Of a stretch of DNA of 7,478 nucleotides, positions 1 to 5,497 are shown piece by piece (the stretch's first letter is position 1; each line of letters opens with the position of its first letter). The stretch is taken from positions 1-7,478 of the forward strand of contig CAKQWM010000023.1 of assembly GCA_934278995.1 (NCBI GenBank), in the 5' to 3' direction. The notes below the pieces were generated by a model. It worked only from the letters and a program-made list of their open reading frames with translations, was not told where the DNA came from and did no database searches. Origin of the DNA: an uncultured Clostridia bacterium. Lineage in GTDB: Bacteria; Bacillota; Clostridia; Christensenellales; Borkfalkiaceae. The position numbers and the translations under genes were made by a program.

Positions 1-309
1 ACGGGTGAAACAGCGCTCAAACCCGTAGTTCAAACTTTCCGGAACGAAACAACTGAGTGGATTCATGTGACAGTAAACGGCGAAACCCTGACCTGTACGC
101 CGGAGCATCCGTTCTATTCGCCGGTTAAGGGGTGGACAAGTGCTATCGACCTCCGCGCGGGAGATATTCTCGTCATGCTCAACGGTGAGTATGTCGTTGT
201 CGAACAAGTTCAGCATGAGCTGCTGGAAAGCCCGGAAACGACATATAACTTTGAGGTTGAGGACTATCATACTTATTATGTAGGCAAATATTCCATTCTT
301 GCACATAAT
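1..309 (+). repeat. Hint repeat copy 1 (subtype A, left part outside window)
   Basis: This is the first of five Hint-coding repeats. It is subtype A, recognised by ALKPVVQTFRNETTEWIHV and TCTPEHPFY, and is nearly identical at the DNA level to copy 4 through about base 210. The repeat ends at the His-Asn codons (304-309). After that, sequence shared with the other copies stops, apart from a conserved Cys two codons later. Confidence 0.85.
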
Positions 310-579
310 GCATGTGATAATTTAAAAAAGATATCAACTGACGGAGAGGCCAGAAAGGTGGCTTCACAATTAGGGTATTCTCCCACTAAGGAAATATCTC
401 ATGGGCAAAAAGTATTTGTAAATCCGAAAGCTTCTTCTAAAATGAGATACATAGCCAGAGATGTCGATTCTCATAGCGGAGGAGTGTGGAAAGCCGCAAG
501 TTCTGTAAAGAACTTACTCAGAAGGGAAACAAGAACTGGAACCTTTAGTAGATGGCTTGATATCCGTATAGGAGGTTAA
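1..579 (+). CDS. Polymorphic toxin C-terminus: Hint domain plus Ntox21-like tip (5' partial)
   Basis: The frame is open from base 1, so the gene starts left of the window; the GTG at 67 lies inside the Hint domain and is not a credible start. Codons 1-103 are Hint. They show the intein block-B motif TCTPEHPFY (T-x-x-H) and the C-terminal LAHN, where autoprocessing would release the tip. The tip is the last 89 residues. It contains SHGQKVF, then RDVDSHSGGVWKAA, then RTGTFSRWLDIRIGG. From memory this pattern fits the 'toxin C-terminal domain' family called Ntox21, thought to contain RNase-type toxins; the family call is moderately sure and the activity is inference. The protein should act in the cytoplasm of a target cell after delivery and cleavage. 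It is followed after 1 bp by its immunity gene. Because the start is outside, this could be the expressed full-length toxin or another orphan cassette. Confidence 0.85.
   Translation, partial: TGETALKPVVQTFRNETTEWIHVTVNGETLTCTPEHPFYSPVKGWTSAIDLRAGDILVMLNGEYVVVEQVQHELLESPETTYNFEVEDYHTYYVGKYSILAHNACDNLKKISTDGEARKVASQLGYSPTKEISHGQKVFVNPKASSKMRYIARDVDSHSGGVWKAASSVKNLLRRETRTGTFSRWLDIRIGG
571..575 (+). promoter_or_regulatory. Ribosome binding site of immunity gene 1, inside the toxin's last codons
   Basis: GGAGG at 571-575 encodes the two terminal glycines of the toxin and also sits 5 bases before the immunity ATG at 581. The toxin stop TAA (577-579) lies between the two. This arrangement ties translation of toxin and immunity protein and fixes the immunity start. 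Confidence 0.75.
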
Positions 580-580
580 A

Positions 581-1051
581 ATGAACTATTTTCGATTATC
601 CAAGTATAACCCGATTTATCGTGTTGATGGTATATACCAAAGGGAGGAATGGACTTCTATCTGTGATGTCGGAAATATTTATAACGGCATTAAATTTACA
701 ATGCAGGAATATGAGCGTGTGGAAACCGAATACATCAATTTTGTGGTCGATGTCCTTGAAAGCTCCGGCATCAACGAGGTTAAAATAGCTTATATCGAGC
801 CAGGAAAGAAGCGTTGCTGGCGAAAAAACAAAACGCTGAATATTGAATCGGTGCGTCAGTTTATTCGGGATTGCATGAGAGAATACTGCTGGGGACAAAT
901 AACCGCAAAAGACTTTATATGGGAACCCGGGTATGATTATTATATGCACATTGGGACAGAACTCAGCCTTGCTGACATGCAGAAAATAGCCCAGAAACGG
1001 CATCTGTTTATCGAGGTATGGAAAGAAGTTGCTGTTGCACCATATGAATGA
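581..1051 (+). CDS. Immunity protein of cassette 1 (Ntox21-type partner)
   Basis: A 156-residue soluble protein with no signal peptide or membrane segment. It is expected to bind and neutralise the tip encoded just upstream in the cytoplasm. The N-terminal RLSKYNPIYR followed by EEWTSICDVG, and a later GYDYYMHIG, match my memory of a conserved Firmicute family that sits beside toxin genes; I cannot give it a Pfam number. The start at 581 is fixed by the GGAGG 5 bases upstream and the 1-bp gap after the toxin stop. The immunity role rests on position and family resemblance. The gene looks intact. Confidence 0.8.
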   Translation: MNYFRLSKYNPIYRVDGIYQREEWTSICDVGNIYNGIKFTMQEYERVETEYINFVVDVLESSGINEVKIAYIEPGKKRCWRKNKTLNIESVRQFIRDCMREYCWGQITAKDFIWEPGYDYYMHIGTELSLADMQKIAQKRHLFIEVWKEVAVAPYE

Positions 1052-1073
1052 TCTTTATATAAGAGTTTGATCA

Positions 1074-1238
1074 ATGAAAGTGTATACTAAAATTATTGCA
1101 TATGGATTTTCAATTGAATCGCTTCTTTATAGAGTTCACGAGTATGCAAAGCACGCAAACACTGAGTATAAGTATAAGAAGAAACCTCTTGCGAGATTAA
1201 TCACTAAGAAAGGCTGGACATTCTACTACCCAGTATAA
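1074..1238 (+). CDS. Small ORF, 54 residues, unknown
   Basis: Begins ATG at 1074 and ends TAA at 1236-1238, with an in-frame stop just before it at 1068-1070. The product is basic and rich in Tyr and Lys: it opens MKVYTKIIAYGFSIESLLYR and ends KKGWTFYYPV. There is no signal peptide, membrane segment or cysteine. The upstream sequence has no clear Shine-Dalgarno site, so expression is doubtful. It lies between the immunity gene of cassette 1 and the palindrome that borders cassette 2. It may be a real small gene, a second immunity factor, or the tail of a tip that lost its Hint. I do not recognise it. Confidence 0.3.
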   Translation: MKVYTKIIAYGFSIESLLYRVHEYAKHANTEYKYKKKPLARLITKKGWTFYYPV

Positions 1239-1339
1239 GTAAGTTTTTATTTCATCTGTGTTGTTAAGAAGCAAGTACTTCCCTTTAAAGTTCCCTGCCC
1301 AAGCTACATTATGTAGTTTGGGCAGGAGTTCACCAAGAG
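1239..1339. other. Spacer between cassettes 1 and 2
   Basis: No gene, tRNA or convincing promoter is visible. The only structure is the palindrome at 1294-1326. The frame that becomes the cassette 2 Hint is open from 1289 but has no ATG or GTG before 1370. Similarity to the other Hint copies begins abruptly near 1340. Confidence 0.5.
1294..1326. repeat. Near-perfect 16-bp inverted repeat at the cassette 2 breakpoint
   Basis: The left arm CCTGCCCAAGCTACAT (1294-1309) pairs with the right arm ATGTAGTTTGGGCAGG (1311-1326); the only imperfection is one G-T pair. There is no T-run after either end, so it does not look like an intrinsic terminator. It ends about 14 bases before Hint similarity begins, so it may mark a recombination or insertion junction. 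Function unknown. Confidence 0.7.
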
Positions 1340-1606
1340 AATGAGACCGAGAAATGGGTTCATGTAAAGGTGAACGGTGAGGAGATTACCTGTACACCGA
1401 TGCATCCGTTCTATTCTCCTGTCAAGGGTTGGACAAGCGCAGTTGATCTCCGAGCAGGTGATATCCTCGTCATGCTCAACGGCGAGTATGTTGTTGTCGA
1501 ACAGGTTCAGCATGAACTGCTGGAAAGCCCGGAGACAACATATAACTTCGAGGTTGAGGATTACCATACTTATTATGTGGGCGAAAAGTCAGTGCTGGTG
1601 CATAAT
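1340..1606 (+). repeat. Hint repeat copy 2 (subtype B, 5' truncated)
   Basis: Similarity begins at codons for NETEKWVHVKVNG and runs to LVHN (ending 1606). The first third of the Hint domain, including the catalytic Cys and the PGDLVWATDEETGE segment, is missing. Subtype B is marked by VKVNGEEITCTPMHPFY, shared with copies 3 and 5. Confidence 0.8.
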
Positions 1607-1888
1607 AAGTGTGGTGATGGACCTTGGAAGACGGTTACAGAATCTCCTTCGGCGGTAAATACAGCAAAAGGCTTGAGTTCTAACCAATATCAACAATATG
1701 AAAACACTTTGACAAAATTGGCTAAGGGAGATCATAGCGGTTTAAATATTCATGTTTCAAAAGGTGGATATTATTCGGCTGATATAGCAGGTTTTGGTAA
1801 AGGTCGAGGTATGGGAAGAGTATTATATCAAGTTAGAGAAGGCTTTATTGATGTTGTAGAGGTTACACTAAAGCATTTTAAGAAATAA
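1370..1888 (+). CDS. Orphan toxin cassette 2: truncated Hint plus possible RelE/barnase-like tip
   Basis: The tip is the last 93 residues, after LVHN and starting KCGDG. It has a predicted helix around SSNQYQQYENTLTKL, then GLNIHVSKG, YYSADIAGFGKGRGMGR, VLYQV and a C-terminal VEVTLKHFKK. A strand-rich tail with conserved Gly/Arg (GKGRGMGRVLYQV) and a terminal His-Phe-Lys recalls the BECR (barnase/EndoU/colicin/RelE) RNase fold; this is inference from pattern only. The GTG at 1370 is an in-frame start chosen by default; it lies inside the Hint and has no clear Shine-Dalgarno site. The frame is open from 1289 without ATG or GTG. The cassette is therefore likely silent unless recombined onto a full toxin gene. 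The next gene, 13 bp downstream, is the immunity candidate. Confidence 0.7.
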   Translation: MNGEEITCTPMHPFYSPVKGWTSAVDLRAGDILVMLNGEYVVVEQVQHELLESPETTYNFEVEDYHTYYVGEKSVLVHNKCGDGPWKTVTESPSAVNTAKGLSSNQYQQYENTLTKLAKGDHSGLNIHVSKGGYYSADIAGFGKGRGMGRVLYQVREGFIDVVEVTLKHFKK

Positions 1889-1901
1889 TATGAGGTGAAA
1901 A

Positions 1902-2246
1902 ATGAATCAGGTTTTGCTTGAGTTGTTTTGTATGAAAAAAACAGATAAATGCATTGATGCTCCGTTACCATCTTTTTGTCAGAATAATACAGATATTCCA
2001 TCTTATCATTGTTTAGCTAGCGGGTGCAAATATTTGGATTTTACAACTTGTGAAAATACATTTTGTTATGTTGGAAATTGTTCTGATGTGGAATATGGAA
2101 TTTCATTTGGTGGCGAGATGGTGCAAGAATCAAATTATGAAAATTTATTAAAAGAAAAATGGAAAAACATCTCTGTAAAAAAAATTGATGAGGCATATGA
2201 TGAGTACTTGAACATGAAAAAAGCAAGTGAATCTTCCCCAAATTAA
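1902..2246 (+). CDS. Cysteine-rich immunity candidate of cassette 2
   Basis: A 114-residue protein starting at ATG 1902, preceded by GAGGTGA with good spacing. It follows the tip by 13 bp, the usual immunity position. It has eight cysteines in its first 60 residues (10, 17, 26, 37, 42, 50, 55, 60). That could form a metal-binding site, or disulfides if exported, but there is no signal peptide. The C-terminal half is charged and helical (KEKWKNISVKKIDEAYDEYL). I do not recognise the family. The immunity role is inferred from position alone. Codon use is AT-rich, unlike the Hint DNA. Confidence 0.65.
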   Translation: MNQVLLELFCMKKTDKCIDAPLPSFCQNNTDIPSYHCLASGCKYLDFTTCENTFCYVGNCSDVEYGISFGGEMVQESNYENLLKEKWKNISVKKIDEAYDEYLNMKKASESSPN

Positions 2247-2257
2247 ATAAAAAGGGT

Positions 2258-2494
2258 ACAGGGAACTGTTTCTTCGTATGACTTTGTCTATCTGAAAGTT
2301 TGTATGTTGGAAAGGAAAATAAAGGAAATGAATACGATAAACTAAGAAAAGCCCCCATAGGAACGGACGGCTATTCGGTTCCATTACACCACTACCGTGG
2401 GATAGGTAATGATTTTTATGCTTATGGCGAAATTCTACGGTCCGAACATACTGCTTTTTATAGGGCACTGCATCCATGGTTATTCAAGAAGTAA
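2258..2494 (+). pseudogene. Remnant toxin cassette 'x': LHH-type nuclease tip without its Hint
   Basis: From 2282 the frame encodes a tip ending DKLRKAPIGTDGYSVPLHH, then GEILRSEHTAFYRALHP and a basic tail WLFKK. The PIGxDGxxVxLHH motif and a second His region (SEH...LH) fit the LHH branch of the HNH/ENDO VII nuclease superfamily, known from toxin tips that cut DNA. No Hint domain precedes it. In the same frame, before a TGA at 2279-2281, the codons read GNCFFV, which resembles the Hint N-terminus CFVAGT. After the stop comes SLYVGKENK, which resembles the Hint end YYVGK. The cassette may have lost the whole Hint interior by deletion. The TTG at 2300 could start a 64-residue peptide, but that is unlikely to be functional. 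An immunity gene follows. Confidence 0.6.
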
Positions 2495-2520
2495 CCGAGA
2501 TATGAATATGTATCTATTCG

Positions 2521-2526
2521 AGGGGG
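2521..2526 (+). promoter_or_regulatory. Ribosome binding site that sets the start at 2534
   Basis: AGGGGG lies 7 bases before ATG 2534. The in-frame TTG at 2528 is too close to this site to be used, which favours the ATG. Confidence 0.6.
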
Positions 2527-2533
2527 ATTGGAA

Positions 2534-3223
2534 ATGAAAACGAATGGTATGAGCGACCCTCAAAAAATTGTCATTGATTTTGCGAGTGGTGCAATTTCTC
2601 CTGATTTTTTTGTGGACACCTGCATGAAAAATTCGGATATTTTCAAGTGGATTCAATCAATCGTTCCGGATGGTAAGACTTGCTACAAGGACATTCGGAA
2701 ATCCGAACCAGATGGATATATCAAGTTTAGTCAAGAAGTTATACCATATGACTTCCGATTGGTTTTTGAACAATTTATGCATGAAGGACATGACAAAACA
2801 GGAAAGTACTTAAATATTCATCATGAAGTGTGTAATCTGTTAAGCGAGGCCTTTCCCGAAGAACATTTTGAATTTTCAGATGCCATCGAGCAAAAGTTTG
2901 ATTTTATGTTGACTGCCTGCCCAGAGTATATCGGCGGAACAGAAATCGAAACAGCTGGGATTATTGACGATATATACGATAAACTTCCTCAAGCTTTAAG
3001 TCAATCAAAAAGGTGTGCGCTTTTCAAGGAACAACTCAAAACAATTTTTCATGTAACGGACAAAAGATATCCGAGATGGATTCAGGAACCTGAATGGCCG
3101 ATGGGCAAATTATCTCCGATGAAATTTGTTAAGCAACAGTCTTGTTTTAAGGGCGAATCGATTTCCTATACATTTCAAGATGTAGATACAAATGAATTGA
3201 AAATAATAGTTCAAAGCCATTAA
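2534..3223 (+). CDS. Immunity protein of the LHH-nuclease cassette
   Basis: A 229-230 residue soluble protein, acidic in its N-terminal half and intact although its toxin partner is a remnant. The C-terminal part contains RYPRWIQEPEWPMGKLSPMK, then QQSCFKGESISYTFQDVDT. From memory, proteins ending in 'PRWIQ.PEWP.......F..Q....E...Y.F.D..T.E' are common beside LHH/HNH toxin tips and act as their immunity partners; I cannot give a family number. The gene starts 39 bp after the tip stop. Keeping immunity while the toxin decays is typical of protective orphan immunity. The longer form from TTG 2528 adds two residues and is less likely. Confidence 0.75.
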   Translation: MKTNGMSDPQKIVIDFASGAISPDFFVDTCMKNSDIFKWIQSIVPDGKTCYKDIRKSEPDGYIKFSQEVIPYDFRLVFEQFMHEGHDKTGKYLNIHHEVCNLLSEAFPEEHFEFSDAIEQKFDFMLTACPEYIGGTEIETAGIIDDIYDKLPQALSQSKRCALFKEQLKTIFHVTDKRYPRWIQEPEWPMGKLSPMKFVKQQSCFKGESISYTFQDVDTNELKIIVQSH

Positions 3224-3233
3224 GATTTGACGC

Positions 3234-3239
3234 AGGAGG
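3234..3239 (+). promoter_or_regulatory. Strong Shine-Dalgarno-like AGGAGG without a start at normal distance
   Basis: AGGAGG directly abuts GTG 3240 and lies 27 bases before ATG 3267. Its last two bases begin the left arm of the hairpin at 3238-3261. If the hairpin folds, the rest of the site would lie about 5 bases plus a stem from the ATG. Whether it is used is unknown. Confidence 0.35.
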
Positions 3240-3261
3240 GTGCTACTCATTTGTAGCACCC
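3238..3261. repeat. Perfect 9-bp inverted repeat at the Hint start of cassette 3
   Basis: GGGTGCTAC (3238-3246), a 6-base loop TCATTT, then GTAGCACCC (3253-3261). No T-run follows on either strand, so it is not a classic terminator. It sits exactly where the Hint catalytic Cys should be encoded. In the frame beginning at 3238 it reads GCYSFVA, close to the Hint start CFVAGT, but this is out of frame with the rest of the domain. Confidence 0.7.
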
Positions 3262-3266
3262 CAATA

Positions 3267-3662
3267 ATGGGAACACTTGTGGCAACCAAATCCGGGCTTG
3301 TACCGATTGAGGACATTCAACCCGGCGACCTTGTATGGGCAACCGATGAAGAAACCGGCGAGACTTCGCTGAAAGAAGTCGTGCAAACCTTCCGCAATGA
3401 GACCGAGGAATGGGTTCATGTAAAGGTGAACGGTGAAGAGATCACCTGTACGCCTATGCATCCGTTCTATTCCCCCGTCAAGGGTTGGACAAGCGCAATT
3501 GACCTCAGAGCCGGTGATATTCTCGTCATGCTCAATGGCGAGTATGTCGTTGTCGAACAGGTTCAGCATGAACTGCTGGAAAGCCCCGAAACGACATATA
3601 ACTTTGAGGTTGAGGATTATCACACTTATTATGTCGGCGAAGATCAGGTTTTAGTACATAAT
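3267..3662 (+). repeat. Hint repeat copy 3 (subtype B, longest)
   Basis: Covers GTLVATKSG through LVHN. It lacks only the in-frame Cys-containing first few residues of a full Hint. It shares with copy 1 the codon choices around ETTYNFEVED (GAAACGACATATAACTTTG), although its 5' half is subtype B. Confidence 0.8.
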
Positions 3663-3902
3663 GAATGCAAACCTAAAAGTGCTGGTAATATGCAAAAGCA
3701 AGTAGAGGCTGGTCAAGCACCAAAGGGAGTAGATGCCGTGCACAAAGCTCATACCTTGCCTCACGGAAAACCACACGTTCATTTTTCGGATGGTACATCA
3801 CTAAATTATGATGGAACAATCCATGATAAATTGGGTGGAATTCCCAAACTTACGAGAGCTATACGAAATTGGTTGGAGAAAAACGGCTGGAAAGGAAATT
3901 GA
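3267..3902 (+). CDS. Toxin cassette 3: near-complete Hint plus His-rich tip
   Basis: The longest uninterrupted Hint in the window: MGTLVATKSGLVPIEDIQPG, WATDEETGE, the block-B TCTPMHPFY and the cleavage end LVHN (at 3662). The 79-residue tip starts ECKPKSAGNMQKQVEAGQ. It continues PHVHFSDGTSLNYDGTIHD and ends WLEKNGWKGN. Tips with H-x-HF-x-DG-x-x-LN-x-DG and a final GW are common in Firmicute toxins; the His/Asp cluster suggests a metal-dependent or acid-base nuclease, but I cannot name the activity. I chose ATG 3267. GTG 3240 is also in frame and would add a Cys nine residues earlier in MLLICSTPIMGT, spaced two residues too far from GT. No toxin N-terminus is present, so this is an orphan cassette. 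Confidence 0.72.
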   Translation: MGTLVATKSGLVPIEDIQPGDLVWATDEETGETSLKEVVQTFRNETEEWVHVKVNGEEITCTPMHPFYSPVKGWTSAIDLRAGDILVMLNGEYVVVEQVQHELLESPETTYNFEVEDYHTYYVGEDQVLVHNECKPKSAGNMQKQVEAGQAPKGVDAVHKAHTLPHGKPHVHFSDGTSLNYDGTIHDKLGGIPKLTRAIRNWLEKNGWKGN

Positions 3903-3906
3903 TCTT

Positions 3907-4176
3907 ATGAATTTGTACGGATATTCATTAGCGGAAGACTCATCAACCCCTATGCAATTAACCGAAGCATCAATAGAATGTTCATTTGAAGAACTTGATG
4001 AAATAATTGACTTTTTGACTAACAAACGCATTGAATTAATTGACTGGGCTCACACGCGAGATGTGTCTATACCTATTCAACCAGATGATTATGCCGAATT
4101 GCACCCGTTATCTTTGGATAACAGTAACCGGTTGCTGTTTTTAGTTAACTTAGAAAGTCTAATAAAGAAACATTAA
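3907..4176 (+). CDS. Immunity protein of cassette 3
   Basis: An 89-residue acidic soluble protein (MNLYGYSLAEDSSTPMQLTE...). ATG 3907 is 4 bp after the tip stop TGA (3900-3902) and is preceded by AAAGGAA at 3891-3897. The reading frame is open further upstream (to ATG 3808), but that part overlaps the tip gene and is not expected to be translated. Features are an early helical segment FEELDEIIDFLTNKRIELID and a C-terminal LLFLVNLESLIKK. Small proteins of this shape (an N-terminal YGYS...LQL.E..I... followed by an FEELDxxxxFL helix) are seen next to toxin tips; the family name is unknown to me. The immunity role is inferred from position. Confidence 0.75.
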   Translation: MNLYGYSLAEDSSTPMQLTEASIECSFEELDEIIDFLTNKRIELIDWAHTRDVSIPIQPDDYAELHPLSLDNSNRLLFLVNLESLIKKH

Positions 4177-4226
4177 ACCTGTTAGTTGTATTAATATAAA
4201 CCGACTCACACGCAGATGACGGTGTA

Positions 4227-4556
4227 GTATGGGCAACCGACGAAGAAACGGGCGAGGCTGCGCTCAAACCCGTAGTTCAAACTTTCCGGAACGAAACAAC
4301 TGAGTGGATTCATGTGACGGTGAACGGGGAGAGAATCACCTGCACGCCGGAGCATCCGTTCTATTCGCCGGTTAAGGGGTGGACAAGTGCTATCGACCTC
4401 CGCGCGGGAGATATTCTCGTCATGCTCAACGGTGAGTATGTCGTTGTCGAACAGGTTCAGCATGAATTGCTGGAAAGTCCGGAGACAACATACAACTTTG
4501 AGGTTGAGGAATTCCATACTTATTATGTGGGCGAAAATCCCATTTTAGTACATAAT
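4227..4556 (+). repeat. Hint repeat copy 4 (mosaic: subtype A then B-like)
   Basis: Similarity begins at codons for VWATDEETGE (near 4227) and ends at LVHN (4556). The 5' part is almost identical to copy 1, with a shared run of about 100 bases from the TPEHPFY codons into VVVEQ. The 3' part (AAAGTCCGGAGACAACATA) matches copy 5 rather than copy 1. Confidence 0.82.
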
Positions 4557-4817
4557 ACAGGTTGTGGCAATAAGTTAGATAGTAGAACAGTTGCCGGACC
4601 GGAGGATGTTGGCAGATACAAAAATGTAAGAATCGACGTTGAAGTGGGCGGTTCAGGGAAGACTAATATCCATATGACCGCAAGGGGGCTTGAAAAAATG
4701 TATTACAATAACGGGACATTTCCTACAGCTCCCAGAAAGCTTGTAAATTCTGAATTTGTAAAAAAAGGACTTGCAAAAGCTTTTGATTACATTAGAAGGG
4801 CAGGGTTGAAATTTTAG
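4314..4817 (+). CDS. Orphan toxin cassette 4: Hint without start plus unnamed tip
   Basis: The frame is open from the TAA at 4197-4199 but has no ATG, and the first GTG (4314) is inside the Hint; the whole open stretch (4200-4817) reads TDSHADDGVVWATDEETGE into the domain. The Hint has TCTPEHPFY and LVHN. The 86-residue tip starts TGCGNK. It contains GPEDVGRYKNVRIDVEVGGS, then GKTNIHMTARG, EKMYYNNGTFPTAPRKL and a C-terminal helical KKGLAKAFDYIRRAG. The core 'G.G..NIH......YY.N.G.F..AP..L' is familiar from Firmicute toxin tips, but I cannot name the family or its activity. It is probably silent as it stands. The immunity gene begins 3 bp after the stop. Confidence 0.7.
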   Translation: MTVNGERITCTPEHPFYSPVKGWTSAIDLRAGDILVMLNGEYVVVEQVQHELLESPETTYNFEVEEFHTYYVGENPILVHNTGCGNKLDSRTVAGPEDVGRYKNVRIDVEVGGSGKTNIHMTARGLEKMYYNNGTFPTAPRKLVNSEFVKKGLAKAFDYIRRAGLKF

Positions 4818-4820
4818 TAT

Positions 4821-5351
4821 ATGAAGCAGTTTATCTTTTTGCTAACAAGAGAAGAAGCCATTGAGCATTTATATGAGTATATCATTTCCCGTAGTTGCGA
4901 TTTTTTCGGGGTGCCTAATCTAGGAACCACATATTCAATCATTGTGTCTAATGACAGTTTTATTATGTATGTATACTTAGATGAAGATAAAACCTTGACG
5001 GATTCTTTGGATATTGACGGGCTTGCATATACAGATAGTAGCTATAAAAAATTATTCTTGATTCCTCCACAGTACAATACTTTACACCTTTGTAACGGAC
5101 ATGCTTGCCTGAACAGAGGCGAAGTAAGGTATGTCAAATTTGATCACGAGAAACTCTTGAATGAGATTGGCTTGATGTTTTATGTTATGGCAAATGACTG
5201 CCTGAAACTGAAAACTCATGAGGCTGAACTATCTTATAATCTTGCAGACAATACATTCTCATACAAAGGCTTTTTCGAAAAAGGGAAATATGGTTGTAAG
5301 ACATCCAGGGTGATTGACATCACAGAACGGATGAGAAAATGTTGGTATTGA
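4821..5351 (+). CDS. Immunity protein of cassette 4
   Basis: A 176-residue soluble protein starting at ATG 4821, 3 bp after the tip stop TAG. There is no good Shine-Dalgarno site at normal distance (the nearest AGGG is more than 12 bases away), so translation is probably coupled to the tip. No signal peptide or membrane segment is visible. It has central strand-rich sequence (YSIIVSNDSFIMYVYLDED), a middle segment LHLCNGHACLNRGEVRYVKF and a basic C-terminus. I do not recognise the family. The immunity role comes from its position in the cassette plan. Confidence 0.75.
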   Translation: MKQFIFLLTREEAIEHLYEYIISRSCDFFGVPNLGTTYSIIVSNDSFIMYVYLDEDKTLTDSLDIDGLAYTDSSYKKLFLIPPQYNTLHLCNGHACLNRGEVRYVKFDHEKLLNEIGLMFYVMANDCLKLKTHEAELSYNLADNTFSYKGFFEKGKYGCKTSRVIDITERMRKCWY

Positions 5352-5497
5352 GCGTTACACATCTACATCAGTTTCGATTTGGGTATGGAGCAATTGCGCT
5401 GCGGAGCGGAAGGCGACAAATAACTCCGATTTCTGAAGCTCAACATGAGTAGTGTTGTATCCATTTTTGCAGAAAAATCTGATTGTATATTGTGTAA
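5352..5497. other. Spacer between cassettes 4 and 5
   Basis: No ORF of note, RNA gene, clear promoter or terminator is visible. GC content falls from the left part (ATTGCGCTGCGGAGCGGAAG near 5391) to an AT-rich right part. It may be decayed toxin-gene DNA leading into the pre-Hint remnant, but nothing specific supports this. Confidence 0.4.

Noticed and set aside
1..579. True intein in a host protein
   Set aside because: No C-extein housekeeping protein follows the His-Asn; what follows is a short tip plus an adjacent immunity gene, as in toxin Hint domains.
1294..1326. Intrinsic terminator for cassette 1
   Set aside because: Strong stem, but no T-run after it on either strand.
1304..1567. 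Antisense ORF over Hint copy 2, with similar antisense ORFs over Hint copies 3, 4 and 5 (for example 3243-3623, 4206-4517, 5796-6287)
   Set aside because: They recur only because the sense Hint DNA is repeated. They have no ribosome sites, share no conserved start, and mirror the codon pattern of the real frame.
1377..1658. Second forward frame across the Hint copies (also 3433-3654 and 5926-6207)
   Set aside because: Shadow frames of the Hint repeat; the products have no Hint or other recognisable motifs and end inside the tips.
2041..2477. Two overlapping reverse-strand ORFs
   Set aside because: They lie opposite the immunity gene and the LHH remnant, where the forward frames have clear motifs and a ribosome site.
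1294..3261. Integron attC-type sites at the two hairpins
   Set aside because: The arms are short, I see no integron core-site pattern, and the repeated element is the Hint coding DNA rather than the hairpins. Only two of the cassettes have a hairpin.
4177..4226. Remnant Hint start upstream of copy 4 (a TGT ATT AAT ATA AAC stretch)
   Set aside because: The match to CFITN is too weak and the frame does not connect to copy 4.
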